From: Streptacidiphilus sp. 4-A2
GTDB lineage: Bacteria > Actinomycetota > Actinomycetes > Streptomycetales > Streptomycetaceae
Assembly: GCA_014284505.1 (NCBI GenBank)
Contig: JAAFYY010000001.1
Location: 682,001-746,000 of the forward strand
Direction: 5' to 3'
Length of the DNA stretch: 64,000 bases
In this document: piece after piece, positions 50,301 through 59,719 of the stretch
Position numbering within the stretch: the first letter of the stretch is position 1
Layout of the letters: every line of letters begins with the position of its first letter
Translations under genes and position numbers: made by a program
The notes under the pieces: generated by a model
Databases searched by the model: none
Seen by the model: only the letters and a program-made list of their open reading frames with translations
What the model was told of the DNA's origin: nothing

Positions 50301-53300
50301 GTCGACCCTCATCGAACAACGGAAACAGCACCACCCGCACCGGCAACTCCACCGCCAAGTCGAAGCAGTACTCAGCCTCCAACGCAACCGCTCCCCCACC
50401 TCCACCCGCTCCACATCCACCACCACAAACGGCACCACCGCCTGCACGGACTCCACCACCCCGCTGCTCCGCTCCCCGGCCCGGTCCGGATACACCGTCC
50501 GCAACGCCTCATGCCGCGCCACCACATCACCCACCGCAGCCCGCAGCGCCCCCACATCCACCGGACCAACTCACTCCACCGCAAACGGCACATTGTAAGT
50601 AGCACTCGGCCCTCAAAAGCATGCAGAAACCACAGCCGACGCTGAGCAAACGACAACGGCAACACCTCAGGACGAGGATCAACCCGAACCACGGGCGACG
50701 TGCGCTCCACCCCAGATCCAGCCGGCGCGCCAGCTGCTCGACCGTCGCTCCCAGGAACAGGTCACGGATGCCGACCTCGACACCCAACGCCGACCGCACC
50801 CGGTTCACCAACCGCACAGCCAACAAGGAATGACCACCCACCGCGAAAAAGTCCTCATCCACCCCGACCCCCGGCACCCCCAACACCTCCGCGAACAAAC
50901 CACACAACAACTCCTCCACCGGCGTACGCGGCCCACGACCCACCACCACACCCTCCACCACCGGCGCCGGCAACGCCTTGCGGTTCACCTTCTGGTGCGC
51001 CGTCAGCGGCAACTCGGGCAGCACCACCAACGCCGACGGCACCATGTACACCGGCAACCGCTCCGCCAGGTACCGACGCAACCCGGCCACATCCACACCC
51101 CGCACGGCATCGACCGGCACCACATACGCCACCAGCCGTTTGTCACCCGGGCGATCCTCGCGCACCACCACAATCGACTGCCCCACCCCCGGACAGCCAC
51201 CCAGTACAGCCTCCACCTCACCCAACTCAATACGGAATCCCCGCACCTTCACCTGGTTGTCCGCACGCCCCAGGAACTCGATCTCACCCTCGGCGTTCCA
51301 GCGCACCAGATCCCCGGTGCGGTACATCCGTGATCCGGCTCGCCGAACGGATCGGCGACAAAGGTCCGTGCCGTGACGCCAGGGCGTTTCCAGTAGCCAC
51401 GCCCCAGCCTGGGCCCAGCGACAAACAGCTCACCCACCACCCCGACCGGAGCCAACCCGAGCGCCTGGTCCAGGACATACAGCCGGGTGTCGTCCATCGG
51501 CATTCCCGATCGGCACCACCCCCTGGAAGCCTCCCTCCCCCACCAGCCGATAGGTCGCGAAGACCGTGGTCTCCGTCGGCCCGTAGGCGTGATGACCGCG
51601 ATCCCAGGCACACCGAACCACCGGTTCATCGAAGCGACAGCGCCTCCTCACCACTCGTCCACACCTCACGCACCAAGGTCAGCGTCTGCGGCGACTCGGC
51701 CACCAGCAGGTCGAACAGCGCCTTCGTCAGATAGATGGCCGTGACATCGTTGCCCCGAAGAGAGCGCTCCAGGTGCTCCGCATCCACCGGCCCCGGCGCA
51801 GTACCACCACCGTCCCACCCGACAGCAGCGGCACCCAAATCTCGTATGTCGCCGCGTCGAACGAGTGCGGCGAATGCATCAGCACCCGCCGGTGATTCCG
51901 TTGGCCCAGCAGACGTCCTCCACCAGCACCATGATGTTGCCTGGGTGATCGCCACCCCCTTCGGTGCCCGTCGACCCCGAGGTGAAACATCACATACGCC
52001 AACTGCCCGGGTTCGTAGTCATCCCCCAGCGCGCCCGCCTCCGGCAGCTCCAGCTCCGGACCCACCTCCAGCACCGGCAGCCCGCTCGCGGCCACCCCGC
52101 GGACAGCTCCCCCCACCCAGCACGCCATCCGTGACCAACACCACCGCACCCACATCACCGAGCACCCCCAACGCCAACCCCAACGGATACCCCGCCGGGA
52201 ACCGGCACATACGCGCCCCCGGCCTTCAGCACCGCCAAGAACACCACCAGCAGGTCCGCTGACTGCTCCATGGCCACACCCACTGCCCCTCACACCCACA
52301 CCGAACCGCGCACGCAACAGCCAAGCCAGCCTCTGACCGCTCGTCCAGCTCCCGGTACGAAACCCGCACGTCCCGCACTCACCGCCACCGCATCCGGCAC
52401 CGCCCCACCCATTGCGCGAACCGCTCCACCACACCCACCGACCCCGCCCGCATCCGGCACGCGAGCCCCACTCCAGCAGCCGCTCGCTCTCCCCCGGGAG
52501 CGCAGCACCCCGACCGACCTACCGGCGCGTAGCTGTTCCCGGCCAGTCGGAGCAGCACTTCCCGCAGGCGGGTTGCGAGTTCGTGGGCGGGCTGCGTCGG
52601 CGCGGCTGCCGTCCACGGTGACGTCCACCGGAGGCCGTCGTCGACCGCGACGTTCACCAGCACCGGGTATCCGGTCCAGCCCACCGAGTCCAGGCGGGTG
52701 CGGACGCAGCCGGGGAGCAGGTGCTCGGCCGGTTCGGGTGGTCTCCACCATGAGCATCGACTCGATCAGCCGCCTGGCGCCGCCACTCGCGCGTCCCAGT
52801 GGTCCGCCGTCGGCCGTGGGCAGTTGCTCGGCGCTCCGGGCGTCGGCCAGGGCGCGTTGGACGGTGCGCAGCCAGCTGCCGACGTCTTCCTGCCGGTTCG
52901 CCGTCAGGCGCAGCGGCAGGGTGTTGATGCACAGGCCGACCAGCGAGTCGACGCCGGGGACGGCCGGGGCCGGTCGGTCGCGGTGAATCCGAAGACCACA
53001 TCGTCGCGGCCGGTCAGTCCGGACAGGACCAGGGCCAGGCCCGTGGAGCAGCGTGGCCAGGGACACTCCGGTGCTGTGGGCGAACTGCTGGAGGCGGCCT
53101 GCTCCTTCTGGGGAAGGCTGACGCCGGCCCGTTCGAAGGCCGCGCCCGATCCGCGGTCGGCCAGGCGCAGCGGTCCGGGGTCCTCCAGATCGGCGAACCG
53201 TTCCTGCCGGCGCCCGCTCGCGTCGGCGGCCGTGGTGCGCCGCGCCTCGTCCTGTCGGCGGACATAGGCGCCGTACTGCGGCGCGTCCGGGAGCGCCGGG

Positions 53301-53877
53301 GCCCGGCCTTCGGCCAGGGCCTGGTAGGCGGCGTCCAGCTCGCTGTCGAGCACGGCCAGGCTCTGGTTGTCGACCAGGAGGTGGTGGACGGTGAACACGG
53401 TCAGCAGTTCGTCCGCGGCGATGCTGATCACCGTGAGCCGGGCGAGCGGCGGGCGCAGCATGTCGAACGGCTGCTGCCGGTCCTCCGCGACATGGCGGGC
53501 CAGCTCGGTGTCGAGCTGCTCGGCCGGGAGCTCCGACCAGTCCAGGCGGGTGACCGGTTAGCTCCGCTGTCCTGCGGACGAACTGCCTCGGCTCGTCGGA
53601 GACCCATTCGAAGCCGGTACGCAGGGCGGGTGCCGCGCGACCAGTGCGCGGTGGGCGGCGGTCAGGGCGTCCAGTCCACCTTCCCGGTCCAGCGGTCGAT
53701 CTGCTGGATGAGGTACGGCCGGGCGTCCCCGGCCGCGATGCCGGTCTCCTCGTAGAGGAGCCCGGTCTGTGTCGCCGACAGGGGGTAGGAGTCCTCGATG
53801 TCCGCGCTGTCGGTCCGGTGGGTCCGGTCGGTGCGGTCGGCGGTGGCGTCGGTGGGGTTCACGCTCTGGTCTGCCAT
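43026..53877 (-). CDS. Nonribosomal peptide synthetase C-A-T-C-A-T-C-A-T-C
   Basis: About 3,600 residues from ATG 53877 ([18 protein letters not shown]), with GGGAAG about 10 bases upstream. The order is three complete C-A-T modules and a final C domain; no epimerase, methyltransferase or thioesterase is visible. The first C begins [17 protein letters not shown] and would accept the polyketide or an acyl group. Pocket residues are D-A-Y-Y-W-S-A-V-F-K for A1 (no confident substrate) and D-A-Y-F-W-G-G-V-F-K for A2 and A3 (valine-like). The last C must work with the separate A-T protein. The three modules are in near-identical tandem with a period of about 3.14-3.16 kb. Frameshifts are frequent, mostly at C/G runs. 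From about 44.3 to 52.5 kb the codons favour G/T third positions and TTG leucine, unlike the rest of the cluster. Confidence 0.92.
44430..47560 (-). other. NRPS module 3: C-A-T (valine-like pocket)
   Basis: The C domain (about 47540-46330) has [17 protein letters not shown] at about 47130. The A domain (about 46300-44700) has the same pocket as module 2, and the T serine is at 44535-44537. Differences from module 2 in the A-T DNA are largely run-length changes, so the same amino acid should be activated. Confidence 0.88.
44436..46350. repeat. Tandem near-identical A-T segment, copy in module 3
   Basis: Pairs with 47580-49480. Long stretches, such as the region around 45470-45720 and its partner around 48600-48860, look identical apart from single-base run-length differences. 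It points to recent module duplication and makes assembly of this locus error-prone. Confidence 0.88.
47580..49480. repeat. Tandem near-identical A-T segment, copy in module 2
   Basis: Partner of 44436-46350. The C domains on the 3' side (46350-47540 and 49480-50700) are also close, so the duplicated unit is a whole C-A-T module of about 3.15 kb. Confidence 0.88.
47580..50700 (-). other. NRPS module 2: C-A-T (valine-like pocket)
   Basis: The C domain (about 50680-49480) has [17 protein letters not shown]. The A domain (about 49450-47850) reads [40 protein letters not shown], and the A10 Lys in [10 protein letters not shown]. The T serine is at 47690-47692. The A-T part is almost identical in DNA to module 3. 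Confidence 0.88.
50715..53877 (-). other. NRPS module 1: C-A-T
   Basis: The C domain has HHLLVDN at 53366-53386, with Asn replacing the usual final Gly of HHxxxDG, and is more divergent than the other three C domains. The A domain spans about 52420-51000 ([46 protein letters not shown]). The T domain has [14 protein letters not shown] with its serine at 50827-50829. The A pocket differs from A2-A4 at four of the ten positions, so it should load a different residue. Confidence 0.88.
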
Positions 53878-53989
53878 CCTGGGTCAGCTTCCCGGTGTCG
53901 GTGTGGCGTCGGCGGCTGGTCTGAGACAACTGGTCGGGCGGCAACGGGCCGGGCGGCAACGGCCGGCCGGCGGCGGCGGCGTGGCCCGG

Positions 53990-55335
53990 TCAGGTTGCGG
54001 GTGCCAGGCTGCGGAAGTGTGCATCCGGGCCTCGCCGAGCTGCTCGCGCTGCTTGCGGGGCGGTGATGCCGAGGCCGGCCTTCGGGGCGAGGCAGAGCAC
54101 ACCGACCTTGCCCGCGTGCCGGTTCTGCTGCACCAGGCGGGTGGCCTCTCCGACCTGGTCCAGCGGGTACTCCGTGGACAGCACCGGCATCAGTTTCCCC
54201 AGCCGGAGCAGCCGGGTGCACTCCGCCATCTCCTGGAGGTTGGCGCCGTGGCTGCCGATCACCCGTTTGAGGTTCATCCACAGATAGCGGTTGTCGTACT
54301 GGTGGTGGTAGCCGCTGCTGGAGCCGCAGGTGACCACCACGCCGCCGCGGCGGGCGACGAACACGGAGGTGGCGAAGGTGGCGCGCCCGACGTAGTCGAA
54401 GACCACGTGCGGGTCCTCGCCGACCTCGCGGCGGATGACCGTGCCGAGCCGCTTGCCCACCTCGATCGCCTGCTCCGGCGAGGGGTGCTCCGGGTCGAGG
54501 TCGAGCCCGGCCTCGGAGCGGTCGATCACGGTCCGGCAGCCGAGGTCGCGCAGTACCTGGGCCTTCTCCGGCGAGCCGACGACGCCCACCGGGATGCCTC
54601 CGGCCGCGAGCACCAGCTGGACCGCGAAGGAACCCAGGCCGCCGGTGGCGCCCCAGATCAGCACCACGTCGCCGACCTTGATCCGGGCGCCGCGATCGCT
54701 GATCAGCATCCGGTAGGCGGTGCCGGCGCACAGCGGGGTGCAGGCGGACTCCTCCCAGGTGAGGTGTTCGGGTTTGGGCAGCAGCTGGCTGGCGCGCACC
54801 ACGGTGTAGTCGGCCAGGCCGCCGAAGTTGGTCTCGAAGCCCCAGGCCCGTTGTTCGGTGCCGAGCATGCCGTCGGCCTGGGTCGCGGCCTCCTGGTCGT
54901 CGACGTGCACCGGGCTGATGATGACCCGGTCGCCGATCTTCCAGCGGCGAACTCCGGCTCCTGCCGGACGATCACCCCGGAGCCGTCGGAGCCGATCACA
55001 TGGTGGTCCAGGTCGTGCCGGGCCGCGAATCCGCCCTGGCGGGCGTAGCGGCGCAGAAACCCGAAGGTGGGCAGCGGCTCGAAGGTCGCCGACCAGACGG
55101 TGTTGTAGTTGATCGAGCTGGCCATCACCGCGACCAGGACTTCGTCCGGCGCGAGTTCCGGCATCGGCACCTCGGCGACGTGGATGGACTGGCGGACGTC
55201 CTTGTCCTGGACCCCGTCGAACATCTTCACGTCTTCGGCCCGCAGGCAGGCGGCCCGGTAGCTCGCGGGCACGGGGGCCGCGGCGAGTTCCGCCGCTTCA
55301 GCTCCGGACAGCACGGCTTCAGCCAGGGGTTCCAC
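53990..55335 (-). CDS. ccr: Crotonyl-CoA carboxylase/reductase (CCR family)
   Basis: About 447 residues from GTG 55335, reading into VEPLAEAVLSGAEAAELAAA. CCR enzymes reduce and carboxylate 2-enoyl-CoA with NADPH and CO2 to give ethylmalonyl-CoA or longer alkylmalonyl-CoA extender units. Seen here are SIHVAEVPMPEL, SSINYNTVW (Asn of the CO2 pocket), WGFETNFGGLADYTVV (Phe-Glu of the pocket), WGATGGLGSFAVQL (NADPH loop), YDNRYLWMNLKRVIGSHGAN (with the pocket His) and GKVGVLCLAP. One frameshift lies near 54950 and another near the C-terminus. It precedes the NRPS by about 110 bases on the same strand. Its product matches the two PKS AT domains with a non-canonical FVAH motif. Confidence 0.93.
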
Positions 55336-55970
55336 TTCTGCATCACTCCATCGTCGTCGGCGCAGCGTGAGTCGTGGGCGCAGCGGGAGCAGTTGCGTGG
55401 CATCCGCGGGGCTGCGGGGGAATCATGGGACAGTCCGCTCTCGAAACGGCATCCGGCCGCTATCCGGGTACGGGCGCCGCCGCCGCACGTACCGTCGGCG
55501 GGGCCGGCCGGGGCCGCACACGGCTGCGCGGCGGCCGGGGCGGGGCCGGGCCGATAGCGTACGGATGGGGGACGGAGGGCGGGTGGAAGGCGTACCGGCC
55601 TAGAGTGACCGGCGGCGGATCCTGTCGGCCGGCCGAGGTCTTCAGCGGTCTGCGGAGGTCCCGACCGGTCGGCGCTGCGCCGCACCGGACAGCTGCTGTG
55701 CTTCCCTCAGATCCGGAGTGTCCGCGATGACCGTGCTCCACAGCGCCAAGGCCCCGGCCGGCCCCCTGTTCGCCGCCGCTCTGCTGCCGCCTGCGGTGTG
55801 GGCCGCACCCCCGGCAGCGGCGATGACGACAGCCCGGCCGTCGTCCCGCACCGCCATGAACCGAGCGATTTCTGACGCCTCATCAGCACGAGGGTCCAGC
55901 AACACGCCCTGGGAGTAGCCGTCGTGGCCCGGGCGACGACACGTCGCCCGGGCCGCACTGCCGTGGCCGA
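55336..55970. other. 635-bp region without a convincing gene
   Basis: It lies between the PLP/ATP-grasp gene end (55971) and the reductase start (55335). A minus-strand ORF at about 55642-55905 (LLDPRADEASEIARFMAVRD) has plausible composition but no recognisable family and no good ribosome-binding site. The region probably contains a terminator for the right-hand operon and a promoter for the reductase-NRPS operon, but I could not place either. Confidence 0.5.
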
Positions 55971-58195
55971 CTACCCGACCACAACCCGGAGTTGCGCGAA
56001 CGCCGCGTCCAGTGCCCGGGCGACCTGCTCGGGTGAGTCGCCGACGGCGATGACATGGCCGAGCCGGTCGTAGGCGTCGCGGACCGGTCGGACCTGCTGG
56101 CCGACGCGTCCGGTGACCACGACCCGGTCCACGCCGGGGACGGACGCGGCCGCCTCGGTCCCGGCGACCTCGCGCAGCCGACCGGCGGCGGGGGCGGTCA
56201 GGAACCGGAGCCCGGCGTGCCGCGACCGGTCGGCCTCCAGCCGCAGCGGCCGCACCGCGGCGGCCCGGACCTGCTGCTCCAGCAGGTCGACCCCGCTGGC
56301 CAGCCGGATCAGTTCCGGGATCATTCCGCCCGCGAGCCGGGCGTTGATCTCCACCACGACCGGTCCCCGGCTGGTGGCTTTGAGTTCGACATGCGCCGGG
56401 CCGCGTTCGAAGCCGACCGCCTTCAGGGCCTGGCGGGCGACGTCGGCGATCTCCTCGGCCGCCGGGGCGGAGAGCCGGGCCGGGAACAGATGCCCGGTCT
56501 CGACGAAGTACGGCAGTTCGCTGACGGTCCGCTCGGTCACCCCGACGCAGACGGTCTCGCCGCCGACGCAGAACATCTCCGCGCTGTACTCCGGGCCGGC
56601 GACATACTCCTCGACCAGTACCGTGCCCGCGGTCGCCTGGCCGCGCATGTTCTCGGTCACGGCCAGTACGCGGCGGCGTGCGCGGCGGCCGTGGGCCGGT
56701 CCTGGCACCACAGCACGTCCTGCGAGCCCGAGCCGTCGGCGGGCTTGACCACGCAGGGCAGGCCGACCTGGGCGACCGCCGCCGCGGTCTCGGAGGGCTC
56801 GCGGACGGTCGCGAAGCGGGGCTGCGCCACGCCGTACTTCTGCAGTGCGGCCCGGGTCAGCGCCTTGTTGCGGCAGGCCGCCATCGCCTCGGGCGGGTTG
56901 CCCGGGACCGCCAGCGCCGACGCCAGCCGGGCGCCGGGTTCCAGATAGAACTCGCTGGTGGTGGTGACCCCGGCGATGGTGCGTCCGTTCGCGGCCCCGG
57001 CCACGGCCCGGTGCAGGGCCTTGTCGTCGTCGGTGTCGCAGACCACCACCCGGCAGCCGGTCTCCGTCAGGCCGGCGTAGCGGTGCGGGTCCTTGGTGAA
57101 CAGCACCGGTTCCAGGCCCATCCGCACCGCGGTGCGCAGCGCGAGCATGCCGGTGCCGGTGGTGTTGGACTCGATGAACGGCAGCACCGGCCGGTCGTTG
57201 CGGGGGATCCTGGCGAAGGACCAGCCGAAGACCGTGGCCCCGTACTCGACCTCGACCGGCTCGGTGGCGATCGGGCTGCCGGCGACGTTGGTGTAGACGC
57301 TGTCGACATAGCGGTCGCCCCGGTCGGGCATGATGCCGACCAGACGGGTGCCGGGCCGGGCCCGGGCGGCGAGGTGGGTCAGCACCCGGTAGACCGATCC
57401 GGAGGTGTTCCCCGCGAAGATCTTCTGTTCCAGGGCCAGCCGGTGCGTGGCGTCGAACGCCTCGTCGTCGGACAGCCAGTGGACCTCGTCCAGCAGCGCG
57501 TGGTCGATGTTGTCGGGGTGGAGGCTGTTGCCCAGCCCGCTCTGCTTGCGCGAGGGGATGTCCGGCTGGGCGAACAGGACGCTGCCCACGGAGTCGATGC
57601 CGACCACCTTCAGCCCGGGCATCCGCTCCAGCAGGGCCCTGGCGGTGCCGCACAGCGAGCCGCCGCTGCCCACCGAACCGACCAGCACGTCGACCCCGCC
57701 GAGGTCGGCGACCAGCTCGTCGGCCAGGGTCCGGTAGGCGGCCGGGTTCTGCGGATTCGTGTACTGGCGCGGCCAGAAGGCGCCGGGCAGTCCGGCCATG
57801 AGCTCGCTCAGCAGTTCCAGCCGGGCGCTCTGCCAGCCCTGCCCGGTCATCGCGCCCACCACATGGACGTCGCAGCCCAGGGCCTTGAGCTTGGCCAGGG
57901 TGACCGGGTCGATCCGCGGGTCGGTGACGATGTGCACGGCATGGCCGAGGTAGGTGCCCACCAGGGCCAGCCCGAGCGCCATCGTGCCGGAGGAGCTCTC
58001 CACGATCGGCGCGCCCTCGGCGAGCGCGCCGGTGCGCCGGGCGTCGGTGATCACCTGGCGGGCGACCCGGTCCTTCATCGCGAAGGGGTTCAGCAGTTCG
58101 AGCTTGGCGTAGACCTCGACGCCCTCGGGGGCACCGGTCCGCAACGCCACCAGCGGGGTGTGGCCGACGGCGTCGACGATCGATCCGTGCCGCAT
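55971..58195 (-). CDS. Cysteine-synthase-like PLP enzyme fused to an ATP-grasp ligase
   Basis: About 741 residues from ATG 58195, with GGAG 7 bases upstream, 37 bases after the lyase gene. Residues 1 to about 330 are a fold-type II PLP enzyme of the CysK/SbnA group: VGHTPLVALRT, the PLP Lys in NPFAMKDRV, SSSGTMALGLAL, and the phosphate loop VGSVGSGGSLCGTARAL. Residues about 340-741 are an ATP-grasp ligase: VVKPADGSGSQDV, VLVEEYVAGPEYSAEMF, GPAHVELK and VEINARLAGGMIPELI. One frameshift lies near 56660. In related clusters the PLP enzyme is assigned to displacing phosphate from O-phosphothreonine with an amine donor. The fused ligase is an addition I do not associate with that pathway; it may form an amide with the new amino acid. 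Confidence 0.88.
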
Positions 58196-58231
58196 GCTCG
58201 TGCTCCTTCGCAGGATCGGTCCTCAGCGGGA

Positions 58232-59719
58232 TCAGGGTTCTGGAGTGTGCAGGAGCGAGTCGGTGCGGTCGGCGGCCTCCGGGCCGGTACGGCGCCGGGC
58301 CTCCCACTGCTCGGCGAGCCCGGCCGCGTCCTCGGCCTGCGCCGTGAGCATCGCCGTCACCGCGTCGGGGTGCGTCGAACCCTGGGACTGCTTGGCCCGC
58401 AGCCCCTGGTCGACGCCGAGGGTCTCGGCGAGCAGCGCGGCGGCGTCCGGGAGCCGGTGGCCGGCGTCCACAGCGATCGCCGCCAGCAGTCCGCCGTCGG
58501 GCTCGGAGGGACCAAGTCCCTTTTCCATGGCCTGTTTGACATACCGTCCGGCGATCACCTGCGCTTCGCGCCAGGGGATCCGGTGCCGCAGGGTCAGTTG
58601 GTTGGCGAGGGTGAACCCGCCCAGGTACTCCAGTTCGCAGACCTCGCGCATGCTCCGGCAGGAACCGGAGGCTCCGCACAACTGTGGTTCCCAGGCGTAG
58701 TGTTGAGCGCAGTGCGGTGATCTGGGTGCCGAGTTGCGCCCCGGCCTCCTTGGAGACCTCGACGGTGTTGGTGTAGCCGGTGTTCCGCTGGCCGTGCGCC
58801 AGGTCGAAGGCCAGCCCGGTGACATGCGCGCACCGGCCGCGGATCCGTTCGAGGACCGGGAAGTTGCGCTTCTGCGGCATGGCCGCGGAGATCCCCGACA
58901 GTTCGTCCGGCAGTTCCAGGAAGTTGTATCCGCCGCCGCCCAGGTCATCAGGTCGGTGGAGAACCGGCTGAGGGTGATCGCGTAGTTCGACAGTTCCATG
59001 GCGATGGCCAGCGCCCAGCTGCGGGAGGCGACCGCCACCAGGGCGTGCGGCTGGGCGCGGGCGAAGCCGAGCAGTGCGGCCATCCGCTCCCGGTCCCAGG
59101 CCAGTTCCTGGCCCGCCATGGTCCCGGAGCCCAGCGGCGAGGCGTCGATCTCGTCATAGACACGCAGCAGTCGGCGCACCGCGGCCAGGGTCTCCGCGGA
59201 GACCGCCGCGAAGTAGAAGCCCGGCGTGACGATCTGCGCGGCCTGGGCGTGGGTGTACCCGGGCATCGGGACGTCCGGGTAGCGCCGGGCCAGCTCGGCG
59301 GCGGCACCGGCGAACTCCAGCAGGTCGGCCGCGACATCCACCACCTGCTCGCGGGCGTGCAGGAGTTGCGCGCACACCTGGAGGTCGTTGCGGCTGCGGT
59401 CGACGTGCCAGGCCGGGAACGGGGCGACCGGCCCCGTGGCGGCATGGCGTTCGATGGCGAAGGAGATGTCCGACATGTTCTGCTGCGGATCGGCGCGCAC
59501 CGCCTGGGCCGACAGCAGGTCCAGGCGTTCGGCGACCGCCACCGCACCCGCGGCGTCGACCAGGCCCATCCGCCGGTACTCCAGCAGCAGTACCTTCTCG
59601 ATGGCCACGTAGTGCCGCAGCAGGTGCTCGGCCTCGTAGGCGAATTGCGGTGCCAGGACCTCCTCGTGCCAGACCTCGCTCGGCACTCCGACGATCCGTC
59701 CGGTCAACTCACTGGTCAT
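58232..59719 (-). CDS. Argininosuccinate lyase-family enzyme
   Basis: A 495-residue protein from ATG 59719, with AGGGGGA 6 bases upstream and an 11-base overlap with the regulator's stop. Fumarase/aspartase superfamily motifs: DRSRNDLQVCAQ (substrate binding), MPGYTHAQAAQ (catalytic Thr-His region), and the flexible catalytic loop SGISAAMPQKRNFPV at about 58870-58910 (restored across two compensating frameshifts). Such lyases release fumarate from an N-succinyl adduct. Next to a PLP beta-replacement enzyme it fits the last step to 2,3-diaminobutyrate better than arginine synthesis; no other arginine gene is nearby. Confidence 0.9.
   Translation of the reverse strand: MTSELTGRIVGVPSEVWHEEVLAPQFAYEAEHLLRHYVAIEKVLLLEYRRMGLVDAAGAVAVAERLDLLSAQAVRADPQQNMSDISFAIERHAATGPVAPFPAWHVDRSRNDLQVCAQLLHAREQVVDVAADLLEFAGAAAELARRYPDVPMPGYTHAQAAQIVTPGFYFAAVSAETLAAVRRLLRVYDEIDASPLGSGTMAGQELAWDRERMAALLGFARAQPHALVAVASRSWALAIAMELSNYAITLSRFSTDLMTWAAADTTSWNCRTNCRGSPRPCRRSATSRSSNGSAAGARMSPGWPSTWRTASGTPATPTPSRSPRRPGRNSAPRSPHCAQHYAWEPQLCGASGSCRSMREVCELEYLGGFTLANQLTLRHRIPWREAQVIAGRYVKQAMEKGLGPSEPDGGLLAAIAVDAGHRLPDAAALLAETLGVDQGLRAKQSQGSTHPDAVTAMLTAQAEDAAGLAEQWEARRRTGPEAADRTDSLLHTPEP

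Noticed and set aside
43026..53877. Epimerization domains in the NRPS
   Set aside because: Each T domain is followed directly by a C domain, with no extra 450-residue block.
53990..55335. Plain zinc-free quinone oxidoreductase
   Set aside because: The N-terminal extension and the WGFETNFGG, YDNRYLWM and GSH segments are specific to crotonyl-CoA carboxylase/reductases.
55642..55905. Minus-strand 87-codon ORF between the ATP-grasp and CCR genes
   Set aside because: No recognisable motif, no good ribosome-binding site, and competing frames of similar quality on both strands.
58232..59719. Arginine biosynthesis lyase
   Set aside because: No other arginine genes are nearby. The neighbours are a pathway regulator and a PLP beta-replacement enzyme, and a threonine kinase completes a known diamino acid set.
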